Part shown: positions 1 to 7,964 of the stretch, one piece after another
How positions within the stretch are numbered: position 1 is the first letter of the stretch
Layout: the number at the start of each line of letters is the position of its first letter
Source: an uncultured Spiribacter sp.
Lineage (GTDB): Bacteria; Pseudomonadota; Gammaproteobacteria; Nitrococcales; Nitrococcaceae
Assembly: GCA_937884605.1 (NCBI GenBank)
Contig: CALGDM010000018.1
Location: forward strand, 62,001 to 126,000
Length of the DNA: 64,000 bases
Direction of reading: 5' to 3'
Notes under the pieces: generated by a model
Database searches by the model: none
What the model was told of the DNA's origin: nothing
What the model saw: the letters and a program-made list of their open reading frames with translations, nothing else
Position numbers and translations under genes: made by a program

Positions 1-31
1 AGGCCCCGGGTACCGGTGTAGGATTTCAGCC

Positions 32-790
32 ATGAAAGCGCGTGATCGGGTGGACCCCGCGGGGTCCTGTCAGAAAAGGACCTGCAGCAGCTGCAGCCTG
101 AGCCGGATCTGTCTGCCGGTATCGCTGGACGAGGCGGATATCGGCACGCTTGGGCAACTGGTCCAGCATCAGCCCATGCTGCGGCGGGGTGACCCCCTGT
201 TCAATGAAGGCGAGGGTTTTCGGGCGCTGTATGCCGTGCGCGCCGGATCGCTCAAGTCCTTCACGACCACCAGCAGCGGCGAGCAGCAGGTGACGGGCTT
301 TCATCTGCCCGGCGAGCTGGTGGCGCTCAACGCCATCAACCGCTGGGAGCACCCGAGCACGGCCGTGGCGCTCGAGACCACCAGTGTCTGCGAGCTGCCA
401 TTCGAAAAGCTCGAGGATCTGGCCGCGGACATTCCCGACCTGCAGCGCCAGCTCCTGCGCTTGATGTCGCAGGAGATCGCCGACGATCAGGACATGCTCT
501 TTACCATGGCCCGGCGCAACGCCGATGAGCGCCTGGCGATCCTGCTGCTGAGCTTCTCCGAACGTTTTCAGCAGCGCGGCCTGTCCGGTACGCGCTTTCG
601 CCTGTCCATGGCGCGCAGCGATCTGGGCAATTATCTGGGACTGGCCCCGGAGACCATGAGTCGGGTGTTTCGGCGCTTTCAGGACAAGGGCTGGATACGG
701 GCCCACGGGCGCGAGGTGGAACTGCTTTCGGTGGACGCGCTGGCCGAGCTGGCGGGACAGACCGCCAACGCCGACCGCCGCACGGGCTGA
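32..790 (+). CDS. fnr: FNR/ANR-type oxygen-sensing transcription regulator
   Basis: Crp/Fnr-family global regulator of the aerobic/anaerobic switch, 252 aa. The four [4Fe-4S] ligands of FNR are present with the exact E. coli spacing: C18-x2-C21-x5-C27 near the N-terminus and C120 after the cyclic-nucleotide-binding-like beta-roll (about residues 30-145). The C-terminal HTH (about 165-240) has the FNR recognition-helix pattern ETMSR (E207, S210, R211), which in E. coli FNR reads TTGAT half-sites. An extra Cys (C13) lies upstream of the cluster. The start is the only ATG upstream of the cysteines; its SD is weak, and only 31 bases of upstream sequence are in the window, so its promoter cannot be judged. 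A matching FNR box lies at 34188-34201. The next gene, sufT, is convergent and belongs to Fe-S metabolism. Confidence 0.97.
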   Translation: MKARDRVDPAGSCQKRTCSSCSLSRICLPVSLDEADIGTLGQLVQHQPMLRRGDPLFNEGEGFRALYAVRAGSLKSFTTTSSGEQQVTGFHLPGELVALNAINRWEHPSTAVALETTSVCELPFEKLEDLAADIPDLQRQLLRLMSQEIADDQDMLFTMARRNADERLAILLLSFSERFQQRGLSGTRFRLSMARSDLGNYLGLAPETMSRVFRRFQDKGWIRAHGREVELLSVDALAELAGQTANADRRTG

Positions 791-797
791 GGCGCGC

Positions 798-1343
798 CTA
801 CATCATGCCGGTCTGAAGCTTGGCGGCCTCGGACATCATCTCGAAGCTCCAGGGCGGATCGAAGACGATTTCGACGCTGACCTCCTCGATGGTGGGGATC
901 TGCTTGACCTTCTCGCGGACGTCGTAGGCCAGGATGTCGCCCATCCCACAGCCCGGTGCGGTCAGGGTCATGTCGATGTCCACCGACCGCGTGCCATCGT
1001 CGCGCAGGCTGACATCGCAGCGATACACCAGTCCCAGCTCCACCACGTTGATGGGGATTTCGGGGTCGAAGCAGCGCCGCATCTGGTCCCAGACCAGCTG
1101 CTCGACTTCTTCGGGCGTGGCGTTTTCGGGCAGCTCGGGAGCGGGCTCGGGATCCTTGCCGATGGCGTCGGCGTCCTTGCCATCCACCCGGAACAGATTG
1201 CCCTGGATGTAGACGGTGTAGCTGCCACCGAGCGCCTGGGTGATCATCCCCTCCGCCCCCTGGGGAATGATGCCGGTGTCGCCCGCCGGAATCAGGGCCG
1301 CCTCGCAGTCACGCTCAAAAATGACCGGCTCGTTACTCTGCAT
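798..1343 (-). CDS. sufT: SufT-type Fe-S cluster assembly factor (DUF59/MIP18)
   Basis: Predicted iron-sulfur assembly/maturation protein of the SufT family, about 181 aa. The N-terminal half (residues 1-75) is the SufT-specific extension. The C-terminal half is a MIP18/DUF59 domain with DPEIPINVVELGLVY and the conserved cysteine loop TAPGCGMGD, ending with FDPPW. An ATG six bases further upstream (1349) directly abuts the GGAG SD, whereas the ATG at 1343 has six-base spacing from it, so 1343 is chosen. It converges on fnr with a 7-bp gap. No suf operon is visible, so it stands alone here. Its proximity to an Fe-S regulator is suggestive but not proof of a link. Confidence 0.9.
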   Translation of the reverse strand: MQSNEPVIFERDCEAALIPAGDTGIIPQGAEGMITQALGGSYTVYIQGNLFRVDGKDADAIGKDPEPAPELPENATPEEVEQLVWDQMRRCFDPEIPINVVELGLVYRCDVSLRDDGTRSVDIDMTLTAPGCGMGDILAYDVREKVKQIPTIEEVSVEIVFDPPWSFEMMSEAAKLQTGMM

Positions 1344-1430
1344 CGCCATCTCCGGATTGATTGCCCGTTCAGAATCCTCAGGATACCACTGCGCGATCCG
1401 CTGTCCGACCCGGGGAGAAATCGTTTTTCA

Positions 1431-1447
1431 GTTCGCGTATCGTGAAC
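1431..1447. promoter_or_regulatory. Imperfect 17-bp palindrome in the sufT/aminotransferase divergent region
   Basis: GTTCGCGTATCGTGAAC has arms that match at 6 of 8 positions around a central A. It lies 30 bp upstream of the aminotransferase start and about 90 bp upstream of sufT. It could be an operator for a regulator encoded elsewhere; no regulator family is assigned. The rest of 1344-1476 shows nothing else beyond an AGGAGG SD for the aminotransferase. Confidence 0.3.
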
Positions 1448-1476
1448 GATGAATCAACAAGCCAGGAGGCTGTGTC

Positions 1477-2778
1477 ATGAATGACAATGTCCACCACCTC
1501 TCCCCGCTGCTGCGCCAGTCCAGCGACATTCTGGTCGAGAGCGCGCAAGGGATGTACGTCTATTCCGAGGATGGCGGCAAGTACATGGATTTTGCGTCGG
1601 GGATCGGTGTGCTCAGCACCGGTCATTGCCATCCGCGGGTGGTCGAGGCGGCGAAGGCCCAGATCGATCGGGTCGTGCACGCCCAGTACGCGATCATGAA
1701 GCATCAGCCGATCCTCGATCTCTCGGATCGGATTGTCGAGCTGATGCCTGACGCCATTGACAGCGTGTTCTTCTCGAACGCCGGGACCGAGGCGGTGGAG
1801 GCGTCGATCCGGCTGGCCCGCCAGGCCACGGGCAAGCCCAACATCATCGCCTTCCGCGGCTGCTTCCATGGCCGCACCATGGGCTCGCTGGCAACCACCA
1901 GTTCCAGTGCCGCGGTGCGTCAGGGCGTTCAGCCGCTGATGGGCGGGGTCGTCACGGCGCCATTCCCGGACACCAACTGGTACAACATGAGCGAGGACGA
2001 GGCGGCGGACTTTGCGCTGCGCGAGCTCGACTACATCCTGCAGGTGCAGAGCGTGCCGATGGAGACCGCGGCGATGCTCATCGAGCCCATCCAGGGCGAG
2101 GCCGGCTACATCCCGGCCAATACCCGCTTCATGCAGGGCCTGCAGGAGCGCTGCAACAAGCACGGCATTCTGCTGATCATGGATGAGGTGCAGTCGGGCA
2201 ACGGCCGCAGCGGGCTGATGTGGGGCTACGAGCACTTCGGCGTCGAGCCTGACGTGGTGGTCTCCGCCAAGGGCGTTGCGAGCGGCTTTCAGCTGTCGTT
2301 CATGGCGGCGCCGGCCGAACTCATGAGCAAGGCCCTGCCGGGCTCGCAGGGTGGTACCTACGGTGGCAATGCCGTGGCCTGTGCCGCCGGGCTGGCCACG
2401 CTCGATGTGATTCGTGATGAAAAGCTGGTCGACAACGCCGCCGACCGGGGCAAGCAGCTGCGCGAGCGGCTCGAAGCGGTGCAGTCGCGGCATCCCGAGA
2501 TCGGCAACATCACTGGGCGCGGCCTGATGATCGGGACCCACCTGGTGGATGCCCACGGCAAGCCGGATGGCGACCGCGGCGCGAAGATGCTCAAGGCCTG
2601 CGAGCATCGGGGTCTGCTGATGATCCGTTGCGGCCCGTGGGGCGGCAACGTGGTGCGCTGGATTCCGCCGCTGATTGTCTCGGCCGAGGAGATCGACTGG
2701 GCGGTGGAGCAGTTCGAGGCTGCGCTGGTGGAGACCGGCGGCGGCGAGCAGCCGTCGGCGATTCGCAGCACCGGCTGA
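1477..2778 (+). CDS. Class III PLP-dependent aminotransferase (GabT-like)
   Basis: 433-aa fold-type I omega-aminotransferase. Recognisable elements: the substrate/PLP region GTEAVEASIRLAR (about 103-115), the FHGRTMGSL loop, the PLP-ring Asp in LLIMDEVQSGNGRSG, and the Schiff-base lysine in SAKGVASGF (about residue 263). The start follows a perfect AGGAGG SD. Family members use GABA, 5-aminovalerate, diaminobutyrate or similar omega-amines. A GabD-like dehydrogenase 1.4 kb downstream on the other strand makes a GABA-type catabolic role plausible, but the substrate cannot be read from sequence. The ectoine-degradation aminotransferase DoeD belongs to the same class and is an alternative, although no doeA or doeB is seen here. 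The gene is followed by an intrinsic terminator, so it is probably monocistronic. Confidence 0.93.
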   Translation: MNDNVHHLSPLLRQSSDILVESAQGMYVYSEDGGKYMDFASGIGVLSTGHCHPRVVEAAKAQIDRVVHAQYAIMKHQPILDLSDRIVELMPDAIDSVFFSNAGTEAVEASIRLARQATGKPNIIAFRGCFHGRTMGSLATTSSSAAVRQGVQPLMGGVVTAPFPDTNWYNMSEDEAADFALRELDYILQVQSVPMETAAMLIEPIQGEAGYIPANTRFMQGLQERCNKHGILLIMDEVQSGNGRSGLMWGYEHFGVEPDVVVSAKGVASGFQLSFMAAPAELMSKALPGSQGGTYGGNAVACAAGLATLDVIRDEKLVDNAADRGKQLRERLEAVQSRHPEIGNITGRGLMIGTHLVDAHGKPDGDRGAKMLKACEHRGLLMIRCGPWGGNVVRWIPPLIVSAEEIDWAVEQFEAALVETGGGEQPSAIRSTG

Positions 2779-2826
2779 GTTCGCCCTCGCGACCGGCGGG
2801 GGCGCGCCTCCGCCGGTGTCATGATC

Positions 2827-2853
2827 AAAAGCCCGGTCAGCCGGGCTTTTTTT
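2827..2853 (+). terminator. Intrinsic terminator after the class III aminotransferase gene
   Basis: A perfect 10-bp stem, AAAAGCCCGG and CCGGGCTTTT, around a TCAG tetraloop, runs straight into TTT. It lies about 50 bp after the aminotransferase stop codon and immediately before the MFS gene. A TTG in the T-tract could extend the MFS reading frame, but starting translation inside a terminator is unlikely. Confidence 0.93.
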
Positions 2854-2869
2854 GTTGGATCCCTGCCCA

Positions 2870-4138
2870 ATGCTCGACACCCTGCGGCCGCTCGCCCGGC
2901 ACCGTGATCTGCTGGCCTTCGCGTTTTTGCTGACCTTCCTCTCGGGGCATGGCCAGACCTATTTCATTTCGCTGTTCGGCGGCGGGATGCGCGCCGCTTT
3001 TTCGCTCAGTAATACGCAGTTTGGCGGGCTCTATTCCGCGGCCACCCTGACCAGTGGCGTCCTGGTGATTGCCCTGGGGCGGGGGGTCGACCGACTGCCG
3101 CTGGCGCTGTTTACCGCGGCAGTCATTGTTGGAGCGGCCCTTGGCGCCGTGCTGCTTGCCACCGCGCCGGCAGCCGCCTGGTTGCTGCCGGGGTTTTTGT
3201 TGCTGCGCCTTTGCGGTCAGGGCCTGATGGTGCATGTCGCCCAGACCACGGTGGGACGGCGGCTGACCTCGGCACGCGGCACCGGGGTGGGGTTGGTGAC
3301 GGTGGGCCTGCCGCTGGGTGAGGCGGTGCTGCCGGCGCTGGTGGTGGCGTTACTGGCCGCGCTGGGCTGGCGCGCCACCTGGTGGGTGTTTGCGCTGATC
3401 CTGCTGGCCGGGGCGCTGCCCCTGGCGCTGGGCCTGCTGCGCCGCTCGGAGCGGCCCGCCAATCCGGCCGCCGCCGATGCCGATGCTGATGCCCACGCGG
3501 ACACCCGTGAACCCGCCCCGGACGAGGCGACCGGGCTTGGCCCCAGTGTCGACTGGACGCGCCTGCAGGTGCTGCGCGATGCCCGTTTCTATCGGCTGCT
3601 GCCGGCCATTCTGGCACCGCCGTTTCTGATCACCGCACTGTTCTTTCACCAGGTGCCCATTGCCGAGGCCAAGGGCTGGGCGCTCAGCTGGCTGTCAACG
3701 GCGTTTGTGCTGTTTGCCATCGCTCATGTGGCATCGCTGACCGTCAGCGGCGCGCTGGTGGATCGGCTCGGCTTTGCCCGGCTGTTGCGGCTCTATCTGG
3801 TGCCGATGCTGCTGGCACTGGCTGTGCTGGGGCTTGTGCCGGGTGACGGCGCGGCACTGCTCTACCTGGGTCTGGCGGGGCTGAGCGTGGGCACGGCGAG
3901 CACCCTGATGGGCACGGTCTGGCCGGCCCTTTACGGACTGAGTCATCTCGGGGGGATTCGGGCGATGGCCCATGGCGCGATGGTCCTGAGTACCGCCATC
4001 GCGCCAGTGCTGATCGGCGCCCTGCTGGACGCCGGCATCAGCGTGGCCGGGCTTGCCGGCATGCTGGGTGCCTATGTGGCGGCGGCGATTGCGCTGATCC
4101 CGGGGGTGGGTGCGCTAAGGCCGCGCCCGCCGGTCTAG
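2870..4138 (+). CDS. Major facilitator superfamily transporter
   Basis: Integral inner-membrane protein of about 422 aa with roughly 12 hydrophobic segments. A long polar loop rich in Asp/Ala (about residues 196-225) separates two six-helix halves, the usual MFS arrangement. It has the expected glycine-rich loops (for example GRGVDRLPL after TM2) but no motif that identifies the substrate. The ATG at 2870 is chosen over an in-frame TTG in the preceding terminator; the SD is weak. It converges on the gabD-like gene with a 4-bp overlap. A drug, sugar or organic-acid substrate is equally possible. Confidence 0.88.
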   Translation: MLDTLRPLARHRDLLAFAFLLTFLSGHGQTYFISLFGGGMRAAFSLSNTQFGGLYSAATLTSGVLVIALGRGVDRLPLALFTAAVIVGAALGAVLLATAPAAAWLLPGFLLLRLCGQGLMVHVAQTTVGRRLTSARGTGVGLVTVGLPLGEAVLPALVVALLAALGWRATWWVFALILLAGALPLALGLLRRSERPANPAAADADADAHADTREPAPDEATGLGPSVDWTRLQVLRDARFYRLLPAILAPPFLITALFFHQVPIAEAKGWALSWLSTAFVLFAIAHVASLTVSGALVDRLGFARLLRLYLVPMLLALAVLGLVPGDGAALLYLGLAGLSVGTASTLMGTVWPALYGLSHLGGIRAMAHGAMVLSTAIAPVLIGALLDAGISVAGLAGMLGAYVAAAIALIPGVGALRPRPPV

Positions 4139-5574
4139 CCCACCGGTACCGTCTGCACCTCGGTAAACTCGAACAGGCCCTCAAGCCCGCCCTCGCGGCC
4201 AAATCCGGACTGCTTCATGCCGCCGAAGGGGGCCTCGGGCGTGGGGCCGCTGCCGGTGTTCAGGGCGGCGTGGCCGAAGCGCAGCCGGGCGATGACCTGA
4301 TGGCCGCGGGCCTGATCGGCGGTGAACACATAGGCCGCCAGACCAAAGTCGGTGTCGTTGGCCATGGCCACGGCCTGCGCCTCGTCGTCAAAGCTGATCA
4401 GGGGGACCAGCGGGCCGAAGGTCTCCTCGCGGTAGCAGGCGGCATCGCTGGGCACATCCAGCAGCACCGTCGGCGGGTAGAAAGTGCCGGGCAGACCGCT
4501 GGCATCGCCCTGGTAGATCGTTCGGGCCCCGCGATCCAGGGCGTCGCTGACATGCCGCTGGACCTTGGCGACGGCGTTTTCATCAATCAGTGGCCCGAGC
4601 CGGGTATCGGCCGCCATGCCGTCGCCTACGGTCAGGGCCTGGACGCGTTCGGCGAGCTTGTCGGCAAACGCCGCGGCCACCTCCCGCTGGACAAAGATCC
4701 GATTGGCGCAGACACAGGTCTGCCCGCCGCCGCGGAACTTATTGCCGATGAGCTGATCGGCGGCATGATCCAGATCGGCATCGGCAAACACGATATACGG
4801 CGCGTTGCCGCCCAGTTCCAGGGTCAGGCGCTTGATCCCCGGCGCCGACTGCTCAATCAGCCGGCGACCCACCTCGGTCGAGCCGGTAAAGCTGATCACC
4901 CGCACCGCAGGGGTGTCGAACAACGCATCGGTGATCGGGCCGGCGCCACCCAGGACCAGGTTGGCCTTGCCCGCCGGCAGTCCCACTTCGCGGTCGAGCA
5001 GCGTGAACAGCGCGATCATGGTCAGCGGGGTCTTTGACGAGGGCTTGACCACGCTGGCGCAGTCGGCGGCGATCGCCGAGGAGAGCTTCTTCGCGATCAT
5101 GCCGATCGGGAAGTTCCAGGGGGTGATCAGCCCCACCACGCCGGCCGGGCGGTAGTGGACATGCCACTCACAGTTGCGCGGCTGCTCATCGAGGGTCTGC
5201 GAGGCCAGCGCGTCGATGTGGTTTGCGGCGTAGCGGAAAAACCCGGCGGCGTAGTCGGCCTCGCCCTGCGCCTCGGCCAGCGGCTTGCCATGTTCGAGGC
5301 AGAGGATACGGCCGATCTCCTCGCGATGGCGGGTGAGCGCATCGGCAATGGCGTTCAGCCACTGCCGGCGCTGGTCCAGCGTCGCGGGCTGCTCGAGGGC
5401 GCGCTCAGCGGCCTCCGTCGCGCGTCGGGTTTCATCGGCGCCCATCGCCGCCACCGCCGCCAGCGGGGCATTATCGACGGGGTTGGTCACGGTCAGGGTG
5501 TGGCCCTGGTCCGCCATCTGCCATTCGCCATTGATGTAGCCGCCCAGCGACGGGAGGAGGGGAGAGTCGATCAT
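4135..5574 (-). CDS. gabD: NAD(P)-dependent succinate-semialdehyde dehydrogenase family protein
   Basis: 479-aa aldehyde dehydrogenase. Catalytic features: TPWNFP nucleotide-binding loop, KPSSKTP, FTGSTEVG, general-base Glu in LTLELGGNAP, and nucleophilic Cys in GGGQTCVCANR, the CVCANR signature typical of GabD succinate-semialdehyde dehydrogenases. Expected to oxidise a semialdehyde (succinate or a close analogue) to the acid in the cytoplasm. The start is preceded by a GAGG SD with six-base spacing. The D-2-hydroxyacid dehydrogenase gene lies 33 bp upstream on the same strand, so the two are probably cotranscribed. Aspartate-semialdehyde dehydrogenases of ectoine catabolism look similar and are the main alternative. 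Confidence 0.9.
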   Translation of the reverse strand: MIDSPLLPSLGGYINGEWQMADQGHTLTVTNPVDNAPLAAVAAMGADETRRATEAAERALEQPATLDQRRQWLNAIADALTRHREEIGRILCLEHGKPLAEAQGEADYAAGFFRYAANHIDALASQTLDEQPRNCEWHVHYRPAGVVGLITPWNFPIGMIAKKLSSAIAADCASVVKPSSKTPLTMIALFTLLDREVGLPAGKANLVLGGAGPITDALFDTPAVRVISFTGSTEVGRRLIEQSAPGIKRLTLELGGNAPYIVFADADLDHAADQLIGNKFRGGGQTCVCANRIFVQREVAAAFADKLAERVQALTVGDGMAADTRLGPLIDENAVAKVQRHVSDALDRGARTIYQGDASGLPGTFYPPTVLLDVPSDAACYREETFGPLVPLISFDDEAQAVAMANDTDFGLAAYVFTADQARGHQVIARLRFGHAALNTGSGPTPEAPFGGMKQSGFGREGGLEGLFEFTEVQTVPVG

Positions 5575-5607
5575 CAGCTGCCTCGCTTGTGGGTTTGTGC
5601 GTTGTGA

Positions 5608-6588
5608 TCAGGACGAGGCGGCAAAGCCCTGGGCCTTGTCCACCGGGTTGTTGAGGGCTTCGCCGCGCTGCCAGCGCCGGAAATTGTCGATGAACTGCTC
5701 GGACAGGGCGGTCTTCCAGCCGATGAAATCGCCCGCCATGTGCGCCGACAGGTGCACATTGGGCAGATCCCAGAGGGGATGATCGGCGGGTAGTGGCTCG
5801 TGCTCGAACACGTCCAGGGCGGCACCATCGATGACGCCGTCCTCGAGGGCCGCCACCAGGGCATCGGTCTGCACAATGGGCCCGCGGCCGATATTGATCA
5901 GTCGTGCGTGCTCGGCCATGGCCTTGAACTCGGCGGCACCAAACAGTCCGCGGGTGGCCTCGGTGAGCGGTGCGGCGATGACCACGAAGTCGTAATCGGG
6001 CAGCAGCGAGAGCAGATCGGCCTGGGCATAGATGGCGCCGAAGTCGTCGTCACCGCCCCGGGCGCGGCGGCCCACGCCGTCGCACTCGATGCCGATGGCG
6101 CCACAGGTGCGCGCGATGCGCCGGCCGATGGCACCGCTGCCCACCACCAGAAGGCGCTGACCGGCCACCGGCTCGGTCTCGCGGTGTTGCCACTCGTGGG
6201 CCTGCTGGAGTCGCCAGTTGCCGGCAAAGTCCTTGCAGAACGCAATCACCTGGCCGAGCACGTATTCGGCGATGCACCCATCGAAGATGCCCCGGGCGTT
6301 GGTGACCGGGATGTCGCTGTCGCGAACCGCCGGAATCATCAGCGCATCCACGCCGGCGCTGGTGGCGTGGATCCACTCCAGCGAATCCGCCGCCGGCCAG
6401 GCCTCGGCGAGGGCGTCGGTACGAAAGTCGGTCACGCACAGAATGCTCGCGCCAGGCAGGGCGGCCTCAAGGCTGGCGGTGTCCTCGGCCACCTGCAGAT
6501 CGGCCTGATCCTGCAGGGCCTCCAGGCCCCGGGGAAGCCCTTCGCCGGGCGCGGTCAGAACAACAATTCGCGGTGGCGCGCTGGCCAT
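5608..6588 (-). CDS. D-2-hydroxyacid dehydrogenase (GhrA/SerA-like)
   Basis: 326-aa NAD(P)-dependent 2-hydroxyacid dehydrogenase. It has a Rossmann motif VVGSGAIGRRIA (about 147-158) and the family's Arg-Glu-His triad: Arg in INIGRGPIV, Glu in VFEHEPLP, and His in VHLSAHMAG. Members reduce 2-oxoacids such as glyoxylate, hydroxypyruvate or pyruvate; specificity is not evident. It is the promoter-proximal gene of a likely two-gene unit with the downstream gabD-like gene. The divergent aminotransferase gene starts 170 bp away. Confidence 0.9.
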   Translation of the reverse strand: MASAPPRIVVLTAPGEGLPRGLEALQDQADLQVAEDTASLEAALPGASILCVTDFRTDALAEAWPAADSLEWIHATSAGVDALMIPAVRDSDIPVTNARGIFDGCIAEYVLGQVIAFCKDFAGNWRLQQAHEWQHRETEPVAGQRLLVVGSGAIGRRIARTCGAIGIECDGVGRRARGGDDDFGAIYAQADLLSLLPDYDFVVIAAPLTEATRGLFGAAEFKAMAEHARLINIGRGPIVQTDALVAALEDGVIDGAALDVFEHEPLPADHPLWDLPNVHLSAHMAGDFIGWKTALSEQFIDNFRRWQRGEALNNPVDKAQGFAASS

Positions 6589-6758
6589 GCATAACCCCTT
6601 TTCAACGACTTATATTGCAGCGACGGTATACACCCGCCATGGGTGGGTCAACTAAGCCGAAAAGCGCGTCGCGAGGGGCTTGACCGACTTCCTGCCGAGG
6701 TCTAGCTTCGCCTTGTTGGGCAACATTTTTCCACACCGCAGCAAAAGAGGGTTGGGCC
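6589..6758. promoter_or_regulatory. Divergent intergenic promoter region
   Basis: 170 bp between two divergent genes must hold promoters for both. The TATA-rich stretch near 6609-6630 is the only clearly AT-rich element. No convincing -35/-10 pair or palindrome was found, so no site is claimed. An AGAGGG SD precedes the aminotransferase ATG. Confidence 0.4.
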
Positions 6759-7964
6759 ATGGTGAATCCGGTCGAGATGGAGCAGGGCGACCAGGCCGAG
6801 GCGCCGCTTTTCAGTCCGTCTCTGCAGGCGATTCCAATGCCGGGCATCCGGCGGATGATCAACACCGCTGCGGGCATGGAGGATGTGATTCATCTTTCCA
6901 TCGGCCAGCCCGACTTTCCCACGCCCCAGCCCATCGTCGAGGCGCATATCGATGCCCTGCGCGAGGGTTATACCGGCTACACCATGGACGCCGGACTGCC
7001 GGAGCTGCTGAGCGAGCTGGCGCGCTACTACTCGAAGCGCTACGACCGCGAGCTGACCGAGGACAATTTCCTGGTGACCACCGGCGCCACCGAGGCCATG
7101 TATCTGGCGCTGACCGCCACCGCGGCGCCGGGCCGGCAGTTCATTGTCACCGATCCGACCTTTCTGCTGTACGCGCCACTGATCCGGATGAACGGCGGCG
7201 AGGTCAAGGTCATCCCGACGCGCCCCGAGCACGGTCATCAGGTTGACCCCCAGGAGGTGATCGACGCCATCGGCATGCGCACCTTCGCGATCGTGCTCAA
7301 CTCGCCGAGCAATCCCAGTGGCGCGGTCTACCCGCGCGAGACCATCGAGGCCATCGTCCAGGAGGCGGCCTACCGCGGGGTGTATGTGTTTGCCGACGAG
7401 GTTTATGACCACATCCTGCTCGATGAGGGGATGGAGTTTCCCAGCGTGATCAACTGTGCCTCGGATCTGGATCATGTGATGTCGGTCTCGAGCTTCTCCA
7501 AGACCTTCAGCATGGCGGGCATGCGGATCGGCTGGATGATCTCGAGCCAGGGCGCCATCAAGAAGCTGCGGCGCTATCACATGTTTACCACCACGGTGGC
7601 CAGCACGCCGGCGCAGTGGGCGGGCGTGGCCGCACTCAAGGGCGATATGACCTGCGTTGACGACATGAACGCCGAATACCGCCGGCGCCGCGACCGGGTG
7701 GTGGAGCTTGTCAGCGAGACGCCGCATCTGACCGGCTATGTGCCCCAGGGCGCGTTCTACATCTTCCCATCGCTGCCGCCGCGCACCGATGCGACGGATC
7801 TGGCGCTGCGCATGCTCGAGGAGACCGGTGTCTGCGTGATCCCCGGCGATGCCTTTGGTGATACCTGCAGCAACGCCGTGCGGATCAGTTTTTCCAATTC
7901 GATGGAGAACATCGAGGAGGCCTTTGCCCGCATGCAGCCGTGGCTGGCCCGGCAGAACTTCTGA
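6759..7964 (+). CDS. Class I/II PLP-dependent aminotransferase
   Basis: 401-aa aspartate-aminotransferase-like enzyme. Features: SIGQPDFPTP near the N-terminus, TTGATEAMYLAL phosphate-binding loop, NSPSNPSGAVY, ADEVYDH (PLP-pyridine Asp), and the Schiff-base lysine in SSFSKTFSMAGMRIGW. The family includes aspartate, aromatic and alanine-type aminotransferases; the amino donor cannot be assigned. The start follows an AGAGGG SD. Its stop codon directly abuts the stop codon of the convergent GNAT-nitrilase fusion gene, leaving no intergenic base. Confidence 0.92.
   Translation: MVNPVEMEQGDQAEAPLFSPSLQAIPMPGIRRMINTAAGMEDVIHLSIGQPDFPTPQPIVEAHIDALREGYTGYTMDAGLPELLSELARYYSKRYDRELTEDNFLVTTGATEAMYLALTATAAPGRQFIVTDPTFLLYAPLIRMNGGEVKVIPTRPEHGHQVDPQEVIDAIGMRTFAIVLNSPSNPSGAVYPRETIEAIVQEAAYRGVYVFADEVYDHILLDEGMEFPSVINCASDLDHVMSVSSFSKTFSMAGMRIGWMISSQGAIKKLRRYHMFTTTVASTPAQWAGVAALKGDMTCVDDMNAEYRRRRDRVVELVSETPHLTGYVPQGAFYIFPSLPPRTDATDLALRMLEETGVCVIPGDAFGDTCSNAVRISFSNSMENIEEAFARMQPWLARQNF

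Noticed and set aside
1355-1371. TTGATTGCCCGTTCAGA as an FNR box upstream of sufT
   Set aside because: Only the first half-site is good; the second matches ATCAA poorly.
2852-2869. TTG start for the MFS protein inside the terminator T-tract
   Set aside because: Translation would have to begin in the terminator; the ATG at 2870 is adequate.
1378-2880. A 500-codon frame antisense to the class III aminotransferase
   Set aside because: Its product is His/Arg/Ala-rich low-complexity sequence, a typical shadow of a high-GC gene; many similar long antisense frames exist across the window.
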